Source: Rhodeus uyekii (lineage: Eukaryota; Chordata; Actinopteri; Cypriniformes; Acheilognathidae). Taken from it: a DNA stretch of 64,000 bases. Shown piece after piece: positions 1 through 8,227 of this stretch. Under the pieces are notes generated by a model, which saw nothing but the letters and a program-made list of their open reading frames with translations, had not been told where the DNA came from and made no database searches. Position numbers and translations under genes: made by a program. Position 1 is the first letter of the stretch. Each line of letters opens with the position of its first letter. The stretch spans positions 310,001 through 374,000 of the forward strand of contig JAWRVZ010000017.1 in NCBI GenBank assembly GCA_037043235.1. The letters are read 5' to 3'.

Positions 1-1215
1 GTTATCTAACTCAAAAGCTTATTTTTAGAATAAAGCATCACATAAAATGTTTATCCATCATTATTCCAAAAGTTTGACACTACATTAACCAGCTTTTCAT
101 TCTATTGATACACAGACAATACTGCTGTTAACCAATCGAGATGAAGGGCTGAACCATCTGGCCAAAAGTACCTTTCATTACCGCCATGTCTCATATCACA
201 ATTCAGAAACTGCCAGAGAAAACAATAATCTGTCAATCGGCTTGAATGGGACTTGGACTAAGACTGCAAACAGAGAGATTATATTTCCAGGGGCCCATGG
301 ATTTTCTGCCACTGTAATGTTCTGAATTCTGACAGGTAATTACAGATTCCTCTGTCCTCTTCTTTCCGTTGAATAATTAATTCATCATTTGCAATAGATT
401 AGTGAAAATCCGTCTGCAGAAATGGCTACTCATCTCCAGGGGCTTTTGCATGTCTGCTCTGGTGTTTGTAAATGTGAGAGGTGTGCACGTATAGTTCTGC
501 TCTATTGCCACTTAAATCTGTCTGAGGGGTTTGGCCTTAGATGGAGAGCAAAGCTCAGCTGAAGAATATCTGTGACAGGAAATGAACAGGGATTTTGAAA
601 CAAAACAGAACGTAAGACCAGAGAGAATCTGTTATACCTCCAAATATCACAGACTTCAAATTTCCGCGCATGTTTTATCCTGTCTTTTCATCTCTTCTCT
701 CTCCAAGGACTGGCGAGTGAGAATAATTAACCATGTCAGTCACATCTTCCCGATGGAATACGGCATATATGAGTGATTTTTTAGAGCACGTCCACAACTT
801 TTAGATAGTACACTCTTTGGTGAGGTATGTGGAATCTCCATTCTGATTAATCTGCTTGGCTCTTTCAGCTGCAACTATAACTAACCTCATGTGTCTAGGA
901 GCAAATCCCAAAATCTAATAGACAGTTTTGCTGAAGTTCTTGTAGCGACAAACTCCCTTCCCAAGGGAGGACCACCTCAACACCCACATTTTGTATTTAA
1001 ATGAAAAAGGTACAGTACAAGTTTAACCACAACAACCTCACCTTCATATAGTTCCCACAGACTCATGACTTTTTCCATGCAATACAAAATTGTATCTCTT
1101 TTTCCACACAATTATAGGGTGCTTTGTTTGTTTGATGTCAGTTTGGTTCGTTAGGATACTGCCAAAGTTTTTGTCCGAACCCAGATGCACCATACCCAAG
1201 TATGCTTTCAAAATA
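1..1215. other. Intergenic DNA, no gene seen
   Basis: No open frame here looks like a protein; the 64-codon frame at 582-776 has no recognisable composition or domain. The stretch around 330-430 is non-repetitive and holds a homeodomain-type TAATTAATTC core, so conserved regulatory sequence is possible but unsupported without alignment. From 1216 a transposable element begins. Confidence 0.5.
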
Positions 1216-2050
1216 CAGTGGTGTTCACTTATCTCAAGCTCGGTTAATTTGTCAATCCTATTATGTCGACGTTTTTGAAGTGGAACCACCAAACTCCCTT
1301 TTTGTCTTAGTATTTTCTTATGGGTTCTGTCGATTCTTTTATGTCCCCAAACAGTAGTATCTCGAGCACAAAAGAGGGACAAACTTTCCACTTCACATGG
1401 TTATCTCATGACTATTGATCGTACCTAGTTCACTGCGCATGCATAGCACATACAGTGTCGTGCAGCCGCAGAAGGACTTGCGGAAGTGGCGGAAAAATCA
1501 GCCTTCTAGATGCTATCTTGGAAGAGGAGGCGCAGGAGTTAGCATCATTGTCCAGGAATTCCCAGATTACATTGACATCGACAAAGACTTCGTTACTGAT
1601 AGAAGCTTAGAAGCATTTGTTTTCAAGCAGACCGTTAAAGGCAAAAAGCAACAAAGCATTTTAGAGCTTGTAAAGAAACTATAGTAACCGTGTGTACAAT
1701 ACTTTTCAGAACTGTGTCCGAGCAAAATTACCGTTATGAGTGAATGTGTTTACACATGTGTTGTGACTGTTTATGCTGTGAGCGATCATTGTGTTTGCAA
1801 TGTTGGAGACTATAATTAAAGGTTCGTGTCGAGAAGGTTTTTTTTATCGTATACTGGTAAACCTCTGTTGTTAGTTGGTGCACATATGCCTTTTGTTGTT
1901 AGCAAACGTATACAGTGTATGTACATTTTTATAGCATTCTGATCGCTTCATCAAATAAATCACCATTTTGGCTGTTGGTTATCTCGATCCTTGGATATCT
2001 CAATGCTTTCTTGCAACCCCCGAGGCCGTCGACATAACCAGATTCCACTG
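1216..2050. mobile_element. Tigger/pogo-like DNA transposon remnant (family A)
   Basis: Terminal inverted repeats are visible: the left end begins CAGTGGTGTTCACTTATCTC and the right end reads, reversed, CAGTGGAATCTGGTTATGTC. Both are flanked by TA (1214-1215 and 2051-2052), the target duplication of Tc1/mariner/pogo elements. At 835 bp it is too short for a full transposase and is a deletion derivative. A shorter relative lies at 55962-56306 with matching ends. The family assignment rests on TIR style, the TA duplication and a possible transposase C-terminal tail inside; a search against a repeat library would settle the name. Confidence 0.8.
1415..1684 (+). pseudogene. Possible pogo/Tigger transposase C-terminal tail
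   Basis: An 89-codon open frame lies inside the MITE at 1216-2050. Its second half, from residue about 44, is an acidic/hydrophobic stretch (VQEFPDYIDIDKDF, then VTDRSLEAFV) resembling the tail that follows the DDE domain in Tigger/CENP-B-like transposases. No DDE residues or DNA-binding domain are present, so it cannot be an active enzyme. The likeness is from memory of the family and is weak; it could also be a chance frame. Confidence 0.35.
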
Positions 2051-2541
2051 TATATGGCTTCCTGCTAACATGAAACCAATGGTACTAAATCATAGAAATG
2101 ATCTAGTACTGATGTATGATTTGCTAAATCTGTTTGCATAAGGACTCACATTTCTGGAAAACTGGACTGATGCAAAGAGAATGCGCATCTCATTTCCACT
2201 CATCTCCAGCAGAAATGGACACCCGCGTCCTTGTAAATATTTCCAGTGCATTCGCTGACACTTTGTATAGGATTTACTTTTAAAAAAGGCATTTTTTTTA
2301 CCGTGTAGTTCAAGTGTTAATGGTTTGGAGGTTACACATGTTGGCTACAAATCGATTGCCCTAAACGCAATGTTTGTTCCCTCACTGCACCTGCGCAAAA
2401 ACAGAAATAAAACCATAAAATGGCTATCAAACCAGCTGCAATTTAGCAGACCTTCAACTGCTTGCCTTCACTTTGGGTTGCAAAATGGATAAACTATATT
2501 ATCCACGAGTTTGGAGCCACCTGCACGTTGTGTCCATATAC
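2051..2541. other. Intergenic spacer, nothing recognised
   Basis: Short non-coding spacer between the family-A MITE and the LTR retrotransposon. No repeat, RNA gene or coding signal was seen. Confidence 0.5.
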
Positions 2542-2546
2542 GTTTC

Positions 2547-3307
2547 TGTCAGGTTGGGTGAAGGGACTGAGCGAGGACTCAATATTGCAGTAGACAATGG
2601 GGATTTATTGTTACAAAACAAAATAAAAACTGAACAAAAACCACCCCGAGGGGGAAAACAAGACATGAACATGAACTTGACTCACTAGACTAGACTTGAC
2701 TTGATTCAGAATACTAGGAACACACAACCATTCAACGACGAGAAACCAGCACAAGACAACAGACACGGATGGATTAAATACACACATGAGGAACGGTAAT
2801 TGAATAAGACACAGCTGGGAACAAATCAAACTAAAGCAGGGAAACAAGGTGGGAGGGTTACACACTGACGAGACAAAGACGACGTGCAGCTAGCGCCAGC
2901 CAAACTGCGCGTGACAGAAAACAAAGCACGCGGCAGATTGGATGCGAACCGCGTGCCAAACATAAACACACGGACGAGAGGAGGCGCGGCTCGCGCAAGG
3001 CTTGAAACCGCGCCCACTCACATAACGTAGAGCTCGCAAGAACGAGTTCTCACGAAATCACGACAAGGACTAACACACACGAGTTATGAATGCCCGAATC
3101 CCGATCCAAAACCGAAACTGAACCATACCCAAGTATCGGGACCGGACATCATAACTCGTACGAAAGACGTCACAGACAAGCGCGCGCGCGGCTCGAATCC
3201 TCGACGCCGTGCGCACACACACCAAACACGAGACATAATGGTAGTGTCAGAGCTCTGCCACAAAACCAAGAAATGACTACTAGACCGAATGTGGCAGAAC
3301 CCTGACA
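2547..3307 (-). repeat. 3' LTR of the 2547-5731 retrotransposon
   Basis: This 761-bp copy differs from 4971-5731 at eight positions by eye (for example near 2566, 2736 and 3056-3057) with no indel. In sense orientation it carries a TATA-like TATTTAAT and an AATAAA signal ahead of the U5 end. The perfect 7-bp terminal inverted repeat TGTCAGG/CCTGACA is longer than the usual TG/CA minimum. Confidence 0.93.
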
Positions 3308-3343
3308 CTACCCCCCCTCTAAAGGGACGCCACCTGGCGTCCC
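3308..3343 (-). promoter_or_regulatory. Polypurine tract and adjacent perfect hairpin
   Basis: Read on the minus strand, AGAGGGGGGGTAG abuts the 3' LTR and is the expected plus-strand DNA primer (polypurine tract). Just upstream of it in sense, 3324-3343 is a perfect 8-bp stem with a 4-base loop (GGGACGCC-ACCT-GGCGTCCC on the plus strand). The tract fixes element orientation. The hairpin's role is unknown; RNA packaging or stability is only a guess. Confidence 0.75.
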
Positions 3344-3482
3344 TACGAGGAACACCAGGAACAAGACAGAGACATGACAACAGAAGGCACGAACATGACA
3401 AGGGGAAAAAATAAAAATGAAAATAAAGAACACCAAGACAAGGGGAAAGAGGGAAGACAAGACAGGCTAAGACAAGCAGGCA

Positions 3483-3810
3483 AAACAGTACTCAAATCAA
3501 CATCATGAAAATAACTCAAAAAGTCCTTGAAAAGGTACTAATTAAAAAGTCCTCAATGTCATGAAAAAACAGTAACTCAAAACAGTCCCCAAGCATCATG
3601 AAATACTCAAAAAGCAGTCTTCAGAATGTCACAAAAGATTAACTCAAATGGTCCTCAAGCATGATGAAAATCCTAACTCAAAAAACAGTCCACCATGAAA
3701 AAAGGAATCTCAACGTGTCACGAAAAGATAACTCAAACAGTCCTTAAGCACCGTGAAGAAAAAAAAAAACCTCAAAACAGTCCAACACTTCATGAAACAG
3801 TCCTCAACAC
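3483..3810 (-). repeat. Degenerate ~40-bp tandem repeats in the element's 3' region
   Basis: A motif close to AACTCAAAACAGTCCTCAAG followed by CATCATGAAAA recurs about eight to ten times with changing length and many substitutions. It lies mainly between the stop codon of the gag-like ORF (3790) and the polypurine tract, so it forms most of the predicted 3' untranslated region. Short runs of A make the unit length variable. Confidence 0.65.
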
Positions 3811-4938
3811 GCAAATACACAGAGTCCAGGGAGGGGGAACTGGAGGGATGAGCCAGGGTGGCTCAGACAGTACAGGGTTCTTAGCTGATGGCCAGGTTGG
3901 AGCGGGGGGAATGAGCCAGGGAGGCTCAAGCAGGGACAACGGGTCAGGCGGTGCCGGGGGGGTGAGCCATGCGGGCTCAAGCAAGGCCAGCGGGTCAGGC
4001 GGCACCGGAGGGGTGAACCAGGCCGGCTCCGGTGAGTCTGGAGTCCTGGCAGACGGCCAGGGCAGTGCTGGAGGAAACGGCAGCTTGGACTGGTTAGGCA
4101 GAACTGGGCGCTCTAGAGGGTCTGGGCGCTCTAGAGGGTCTGGGCGTTCTGGGCGCTCTAGAGGGTCTGGGCGTTCTGGGCGCTCTAGAGGGTCTGGGCG
4201 TTCTGGGCGTTCGGGCGGCGCCGGCAGGCAGAGGCGTTCTGGGCGTTCGGGCGGCGCCGGCAGGCAGAGGCGTTCTGGGCGTTCGGGCGGCGCCGGCAGG
4301 CAGAGGCGTTCTGGGCGTTCGGGCGGCGCCGGCAGGCAGAGGCGCTTGGGCGGCGCCGGCAGGCAGGGGGTGGCCTCTGTGGCTTGAGAGTCGGAGGAAG
4401 CCCTCTTCTTTCTCCGGTATTTCCGAGGGCGACGCGGCGACAAAGAGTCAGTCGGCTCTGGTGGGGCGGCCTCCTGACCGACTGTGGGCTCTTGGGCGGC
4501 CTCCTGACCGACTGCGGGCTCTTGGGCGGCGGCCGCGGGCCCGTTCTTCCTCCTCCGTCTCCGTTTCCGGGTCATTGGAGGGCTGGGGCCCCCACTGACT
4601 GCAGATGGTACGGGGGAACGGTCAGTGGGCTGGGAGCTCGTTAGGGGAGCGGGTTCCTGCTCCCCAAGATGGAAGATGTGGTACACGAACTCCCAGAAAC
4701 TAAGATGCCCCAGCTTTTCCATCTCCCAATAGACAAGAGGCTGATCGAGGCAGATGTTGAATACCTCCTTGACGTCAGCCTCCTCATAGTCAAAGTGATG
4801 CACCTCAGTCAGGAAGTCCGCAGCGAACTCCCGCACATCAGCGCCCAGCTGGCGGAAGTATCGGGAATTTACGAGGTGCATCATCTGCTGGCGGGTGGAT
4901 GGTCTTGGAGAGGGAGATGGAAAAAGGAAGATCCCCAT
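3790..4938 (-). CDS. Gag-like, proline-rich retrotransposon protein (382 aa)
   Basis: The only long sense ORF of the LTR element. Its ATG lies 33 bases inside the 5' LTR, just past the predicted primer site, which supports this start. Residues about 15-92 (QQMMHLV...YHIFHLG) form a compact acidic/hydrophobic, probably helical block that loosely recalls gag/capsid segments of fish Ty3/gypsy elements. Two very basic stretches (RKRRRRRK at 124-131; PRKYRRKKR at 171-179) look like nuclear-localisation or nucleic-acid-binding signals. The rest is repeats: a 12-residue CLPAPPERPERL unit (about 200-247), a PDPLERPER unit (about 248-276) and four imperfect EPxWLTPPxPP units (about 304-370). No zinc knuckle, protease or polymerase is present. 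If translated it would probably serve as a structural or RNA-binding protein helped in trans by an autonomous relative; this is inference. An antisense Gly/Ser/Arg-rich frame overlaps it and is taken as a shadow. Confidence 0.7.
   Translation of the reverse strand: MGIFLFPSPSPRPSTRQQMMHLVNSRYFRQLGADVREFAADFLTEVHHFDYEEADVKEVFNICLDQPLVYWEMEKLGHLSFWEFVYHIFHLGEQEPAPLTSSQPTDRSPVPSAVSGGPSPPMTRKRRRRRKNGPAAAAQEPAVGQEAAQEPTVGQEAAPPEPTDSLSPRRPRKYRRKKRASSDSQATEATPCLPAPPKRLCLPAPPERPERLCLPAPPERPERLCLPAPPERPERLCLPAPPERPERPDPLERPERPDPLERPERPDPLERPDPLERPVLPNQSKLPFPPALPWPSARTPDSPEPAWFTPPVPPDPLALLEPAWLTPPAPPDPLSLLEPPWLIPPAPTWPSAKNPVLSEPPWLIPPVPPPWTLCICVLRTVS
4110..4375 (-). repeat. GC-rich tandem repeats inside the gag-like ORF
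   Basis: Two arrays abut. Units built on GGGCGCTCTAGAGGGTCT are followed by four near-perfect 36-bp copies (about 4199-4344) containing TCGGGCGGCGCCGGCAGGCA. Both have periods divisible by three or are assembled so that the minus-strand frame stays open, giving the CLPAPPERPERL and PDPLERPER peptide repeats. The GC content is far above that of the surrounding DNA. Confidence 0.85.
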
Positions 4939-4958
4939 CTCTGCTGAGTCCTCTTGTG

Positions 4959-4968
4959 GCTGGTTTCT
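4959..4968 (-). promoter_or_regulatory. Predicted self-priming primer-binding site
   Basis: On the minus strand AGAAACCAGC lies two bases inside the 5' LTR boundary, where the primer-binding site is expected. It does not begin TGG as tRNA-primed sites do. It is perfectly complementary over 10 bases to GCTGGTTTCT, the predicted first bases of the element's own RNA (5174 down to 5165). Tf1/sushi LTR elements are known to prime this way. Whether it happens here is inference. Confidence 0.6.
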
Positions 4969-4970
4969 TC

Positions 4971-5731
4971 TGTCAGGTTGGGTGAAGGGATTGAGCGAGG
5001 ACTCAATATTGCAGTAGACAATGGGGATTTATTGTTACAAAACAAAATAAAAACTGAACAAAAACCACCCCGAGGGGGAAAACAAGACATGAACATGAAC
5101 TTGACTCACTAGACTAGACTTGACTTGATTCAGAATACTAGGAACACACAACCATTCAATGACGAGAAACCAGCACAAGACAACAGACACGGATGGATTA
5201 AATACACACATGAGGAACGGTAATTGAATAAGACACAGCTGGGAACAAATCAAACTAAAGCAGGGAAACAAGGTGGGAGGGTTACACACTGACGAGACAA
5301 AGACGACGTGCAGCTGGCGCCAGCCAAACTGCGCGTGACAGAAAACAAAGCACGCGGCCGATTGGATGCGAACCGCGTGCCAAACATAAACACACGGACG
5401 AGAGGAGGCGCGGCTCGCGCAAGGCTTGAAACCGCACCCACTCACATAACGTAGAGCTCGCAAGAACGAGTTCTCACGAGCTCACGACAAGGACTAACAC
5501 ACACGAGTTATGAATGCCCGAATCCCGATCCAAAACCGAAACTGAACCAGACCCAAGTATCGGGACCGGACATCATAACTCGTACGAAAGACGTCACAGA
5601 CAAGCGCGCGCGCGGCTCGAATCCTCGACGCCGTGCGCACACACACCAAACACGAGACATAATGGTAGTGTCAGAGCTCTGCCACAAAACCAAGAAATGA
5701 CTACTAGACCGAATGTGGCAGAACCCTGACA
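4971..5731 (-). repeat. 5' LTR of the 2547-5731 retrotransposon
   Basis: The 761-bp partner of the LTR at 2547-3307, in the same orientation. In sense it contains TATTTAAT (5204 down to 5197) and, near the end, AATAAA. It is followed directly by the target duplication GTTTC at 5732-5736. Several CpG-rich tracts (CGCGCGCG near 5606) mark the U3 part. Confidence 0.93.
5165..5204 (-). promoter_or_regulatory. LTR core promoter: TATA-like box and predicted RNA start
   Basis: In sense orientation TATTTAAT starts at 5204. Thirty bases downstream, at 5174, begins GCTGGTTTCT, the segment complementary to the predicted primer site. A TATA-to-start distance of about 30 is normal for RNA polymerase II, so 5174 is the likely cap site. 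The related solo LTR at 39043-39819 has TATTTATT starting at 39269 and GCTGGTTCCT starting at 39239, the same spacing. Confidence 0.6.
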
Positions 5732-5736
5732 GTTTC

Positions 5737-7499
5737 AGCACACGACCAAAGTAATGTCTTTCTTCTGAAATAACCACACAGTTCAAGGGTTCAGGGGGTT
5801 CCGCGTGTTTATTTCAAACGTAAAGTGTGAGCAGTCAAGTCGTAGCTTGACGATTGGACCCTAAAGACTTCATGAGCGTTGACTTTACCTTGATTTACTT
5901 GTGCAGTGAGAGTTGGTATTTAACATTGTTGAAATTCCACAGTATATGCCAGGTATAAAGTTATCACATATTCCAAGCTTTCATTGAAAAGATCTGGAGA
6001 TATTGGATTTATGAATGAATCATTAATTTAAGCCGGGAGTCAAAGAAGGGCAAATGTCAAGATTTCAGTGAATAATAATCAGTCATTCAATGTTGGACTG
6101 ACATGAGGATGAGAAAACAGACACTTCAGGGGAACGGTGCCTATAAATGAAGCATTTAATGTGTTTGGTGCTCAGGTGTCCACATGCGTCTGTCGGCAGT
6201 TTGTTGAATGGTCACATCAGCTTTAAGTTGAAAAGGCACATACATTTGCAACCCAAACACATACACAGACACTCATGCTTTTATTACAGCTGATACAGGA
6301 ACAGCTTTCCGTCCTAATTTACATCAACCAAAGGAAAAGTGACAGGTAGTAAAGTCATCGTAATGAGGAAATACAGCAGGTAGTTAAAAACGGGTGAAAG
6401 ATAAACAACCTGCCACGATACAGTGCAGAAAGCAGCACTTTGCACACACACGCTCGCACTGATGCTAATTTCAATTACATTCTAAACACACCCCTCGAGT
6501 TGATTTATATAACATTTGTTCTTTAATCTCTCAGTGTCAATAAACCATCCTTGTTCATCATTCTGACTAAACCAGAGAGAAGTCCCTTTCAAGTCATCGA
6601 TCTTTTTTGTGTCACTCACTCGCGCCGGTTTCCTCACAAACACAAGACTTATTTTCAAGCGCTTCTCATACAACAGCTGTCAACACGCCCAGTCCATCAG
6701 ATCTAAAGTTCACATTCTACATTTCACTCCAATCCAATACGATTTGGATAATTTCTTTCTCTCCCTCGCTCTTCGTGTCCTTGGTGATCGGTTTCTCGCT
6801 TCACGAGAGAGTGTGTTGGTTTGTGTGTGTGTGTGTGTGTGTGTGTAATCTCCCTCTTGCAGGCTGCAGGTTGTGTGCCGCTGCCATTGCGGTTGATATT
6901 TACCTCACAAAGCATTTGGCAGTTTTGGGTTCATGAAGCATTCACATTGGCGCCTAGAGGAACAGAACTCAATTCGCACCACCATAGACCTTGCCCTCTG
7001 TTTCTCCTGGACTTGAACGAAATATATACTCGATTATGACTGTAACCAACATGTTAACACCACATGCAGTGGTAGCTCAGAGGCAGTTTCACTAGAGAAC
7101 AAAGAGTGAATGTATGAATAATTAAAGACTAGACTAACACAATATGTCCAGACCCACCCACTCCACTCTCTGAGTGCAAAGCAGTGTAACGGGCTTCAGA
7201 GACACCCCCTGGCCTCTGTCCTGCTTTCATTTCTAACTTCCTCTCGGTATCTCTCCCTTGAAGGGGCTTTAGATGATAGAGAGGACTGTGGTGAAGTGAA
7301 GTGGCTCATGTAGTGTGTGGAGTGAACCTATAGAAACCCGCTGAATAAGGATGAAACTGCATATAATTCACTATGGCACAGACATGATTGATAACTCATA
7401 TCTTTTGAGGATGGGTATGCTGTTACTTTTTTATGATCTGACCACCACTGCATGCATCATGCATCTTGTGTGAATTATGACCTGGATTGAAGAGGAATA
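5737..7499. other. Intergenic DNA with a GT microsatellite
   Basis: No coding signal. A (GT)n run occupies 6821-6846, and 7068-7080 contains TGGTAGCTCAG, an A-box-like string that could be a worn tRNA-derived SINE head, but no B box follows. Frames around 6607-7039 are readings of the microsatellite and its flanks. Confidence 0.5.
6821..6846. repeat. (GT)n microsatellite
   Basis: About 13 uninterrupted GT units. Confidence 0.95.
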
Positions 7500-8227
7500 C
7501 AGTAATACCTCGGTTTACGAGTTTAATTCGTTCCAAGAGTGGCTCGTAACTAAAAATTCTCGTGCACCTAAACAATTTTCCCCATATGAATGCAATAAAA
7601 ATCACTCGATGCACTCCACATGAACATAAATGCCAATTTTAAATATTTTTGGGGTTTTACCCTATTAATTACAGTTGAAATTATAACCATTAAGATCTCA
7701 TATAAAATACTAAATAATTGACAATTAAACTCTAAAAAATACTTCACAATTTACTGTAATGCACTTCAGCTTTGAGTAGCGTCGCTGCTGGAGTGATGGA
7801 GACGAGAGGAGTGTTTTACTGCTTGGAGGGAGAATTTCATACCTTCTTTCTTACTCATTTTGAGGTCATTGTCTATATGCTGTACTGTACGTATATATTT
7901 TACTACGTGAACAATAGCGATCGCAATTAACGTTAACAACACGAGGTAAAACCGCTGTAAATCACTTATAAAAGAATCACTGTGATGAATGATGCAACCA
8001 AACCGAGCGACGCTGAGAGAATGAACGAGTGAAGGGCTGATGGGCTTTGTGAGAGGCTGTCGTTAAGATATTTCCAGTAAAAATGCGCCCGAAGCTTTAG
8101 GGAGCTTTAGGACTTTTCCACAAAAAAAATACACATGGGCGAGGGAAAAATTTTCTAGCACTCCGATACAATGCTCGTACACTGATTTGCTTGTATTCAA
8201 AGTCACTCGTAAACCGAAGTATTACTG
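7500..8227. mobile_element. Tigger/pogo-like MITE (family B)
   Basis: The left end CAGTAATACCTCGGTTTACG and the right end, reversed CAGTAATACTTCGGTTTACG, form a TIR of at least 20 bp with one mismatch, bounded by TA on both sides (7498-7499 and 8228-8229). The TIR style (CAGTAATACCTCG) matches Tigger elements, whose human members begin CAGGCATACCTCG. It is 728 bp long with no intact transposase. A reverse-strand string starting near 7862 reads MSKKEGMKFSL and could be a worn transposase N-terminus. Confidence 0.85.

Larger units (their letters stand above)
2547..5731 (-). mobile_element. Complete LTR retrotransposon, apparently non-autonomous, minus strand
   Basis: Two direct 761-bp repeats (2547-3307 and 4971-5731) each begin TGTCAGG and end CCTGACA. 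They are flanked by the 5-bp duplication GTTTC (2542-2546 and 5732-5736), so insertion boundaries are exact. Orientation is minus: a purine run lies next to the left LTR in that sense, and the single long ORF is also minus. The internal region is only 1663 bp and encodes a gag-like, proline-rich protein; no protease, reverse transcriptase, RNase H or integrase motif is present. Eight mismatches between the LTRs (about 1 percent) indicate a young insertion. The 5-bp duplication and self-priming layout suggest the Ty3/gypsy, Tf1/sushi-like group. A solo LTR of a related family lies at 39043-39819. Confidence 0.93.

Noticed and set aside
1044..1391. 115-codon minus frame
   Set aside because: It straddles the MITE boundary at 1216 and has no recognisable domain, so it is unlikely to be a gene.
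2611..3401. Several minus/plus frames inside the LTRs, repeated at 5035-5786
   Set aside because: They are open by chance in both LTR copies and have no domain; U3-R-U5 sequence is non-coding.
3695..4387. 230-codon Gly/Ser/Arg-rich plus-strand frame
   Set aside because: It lies antisense to the gag-like ORF across the GC-rich tandem repeats; repeats with a period divisible by three open several frames. The element's orientation is fixed as minus by the polypurine tract and predicted primer site.
7068..7080. Possible tRNA or SINE A box
   Set aside because: Only an A-box-like word is present, with no B box or cloverleaf.
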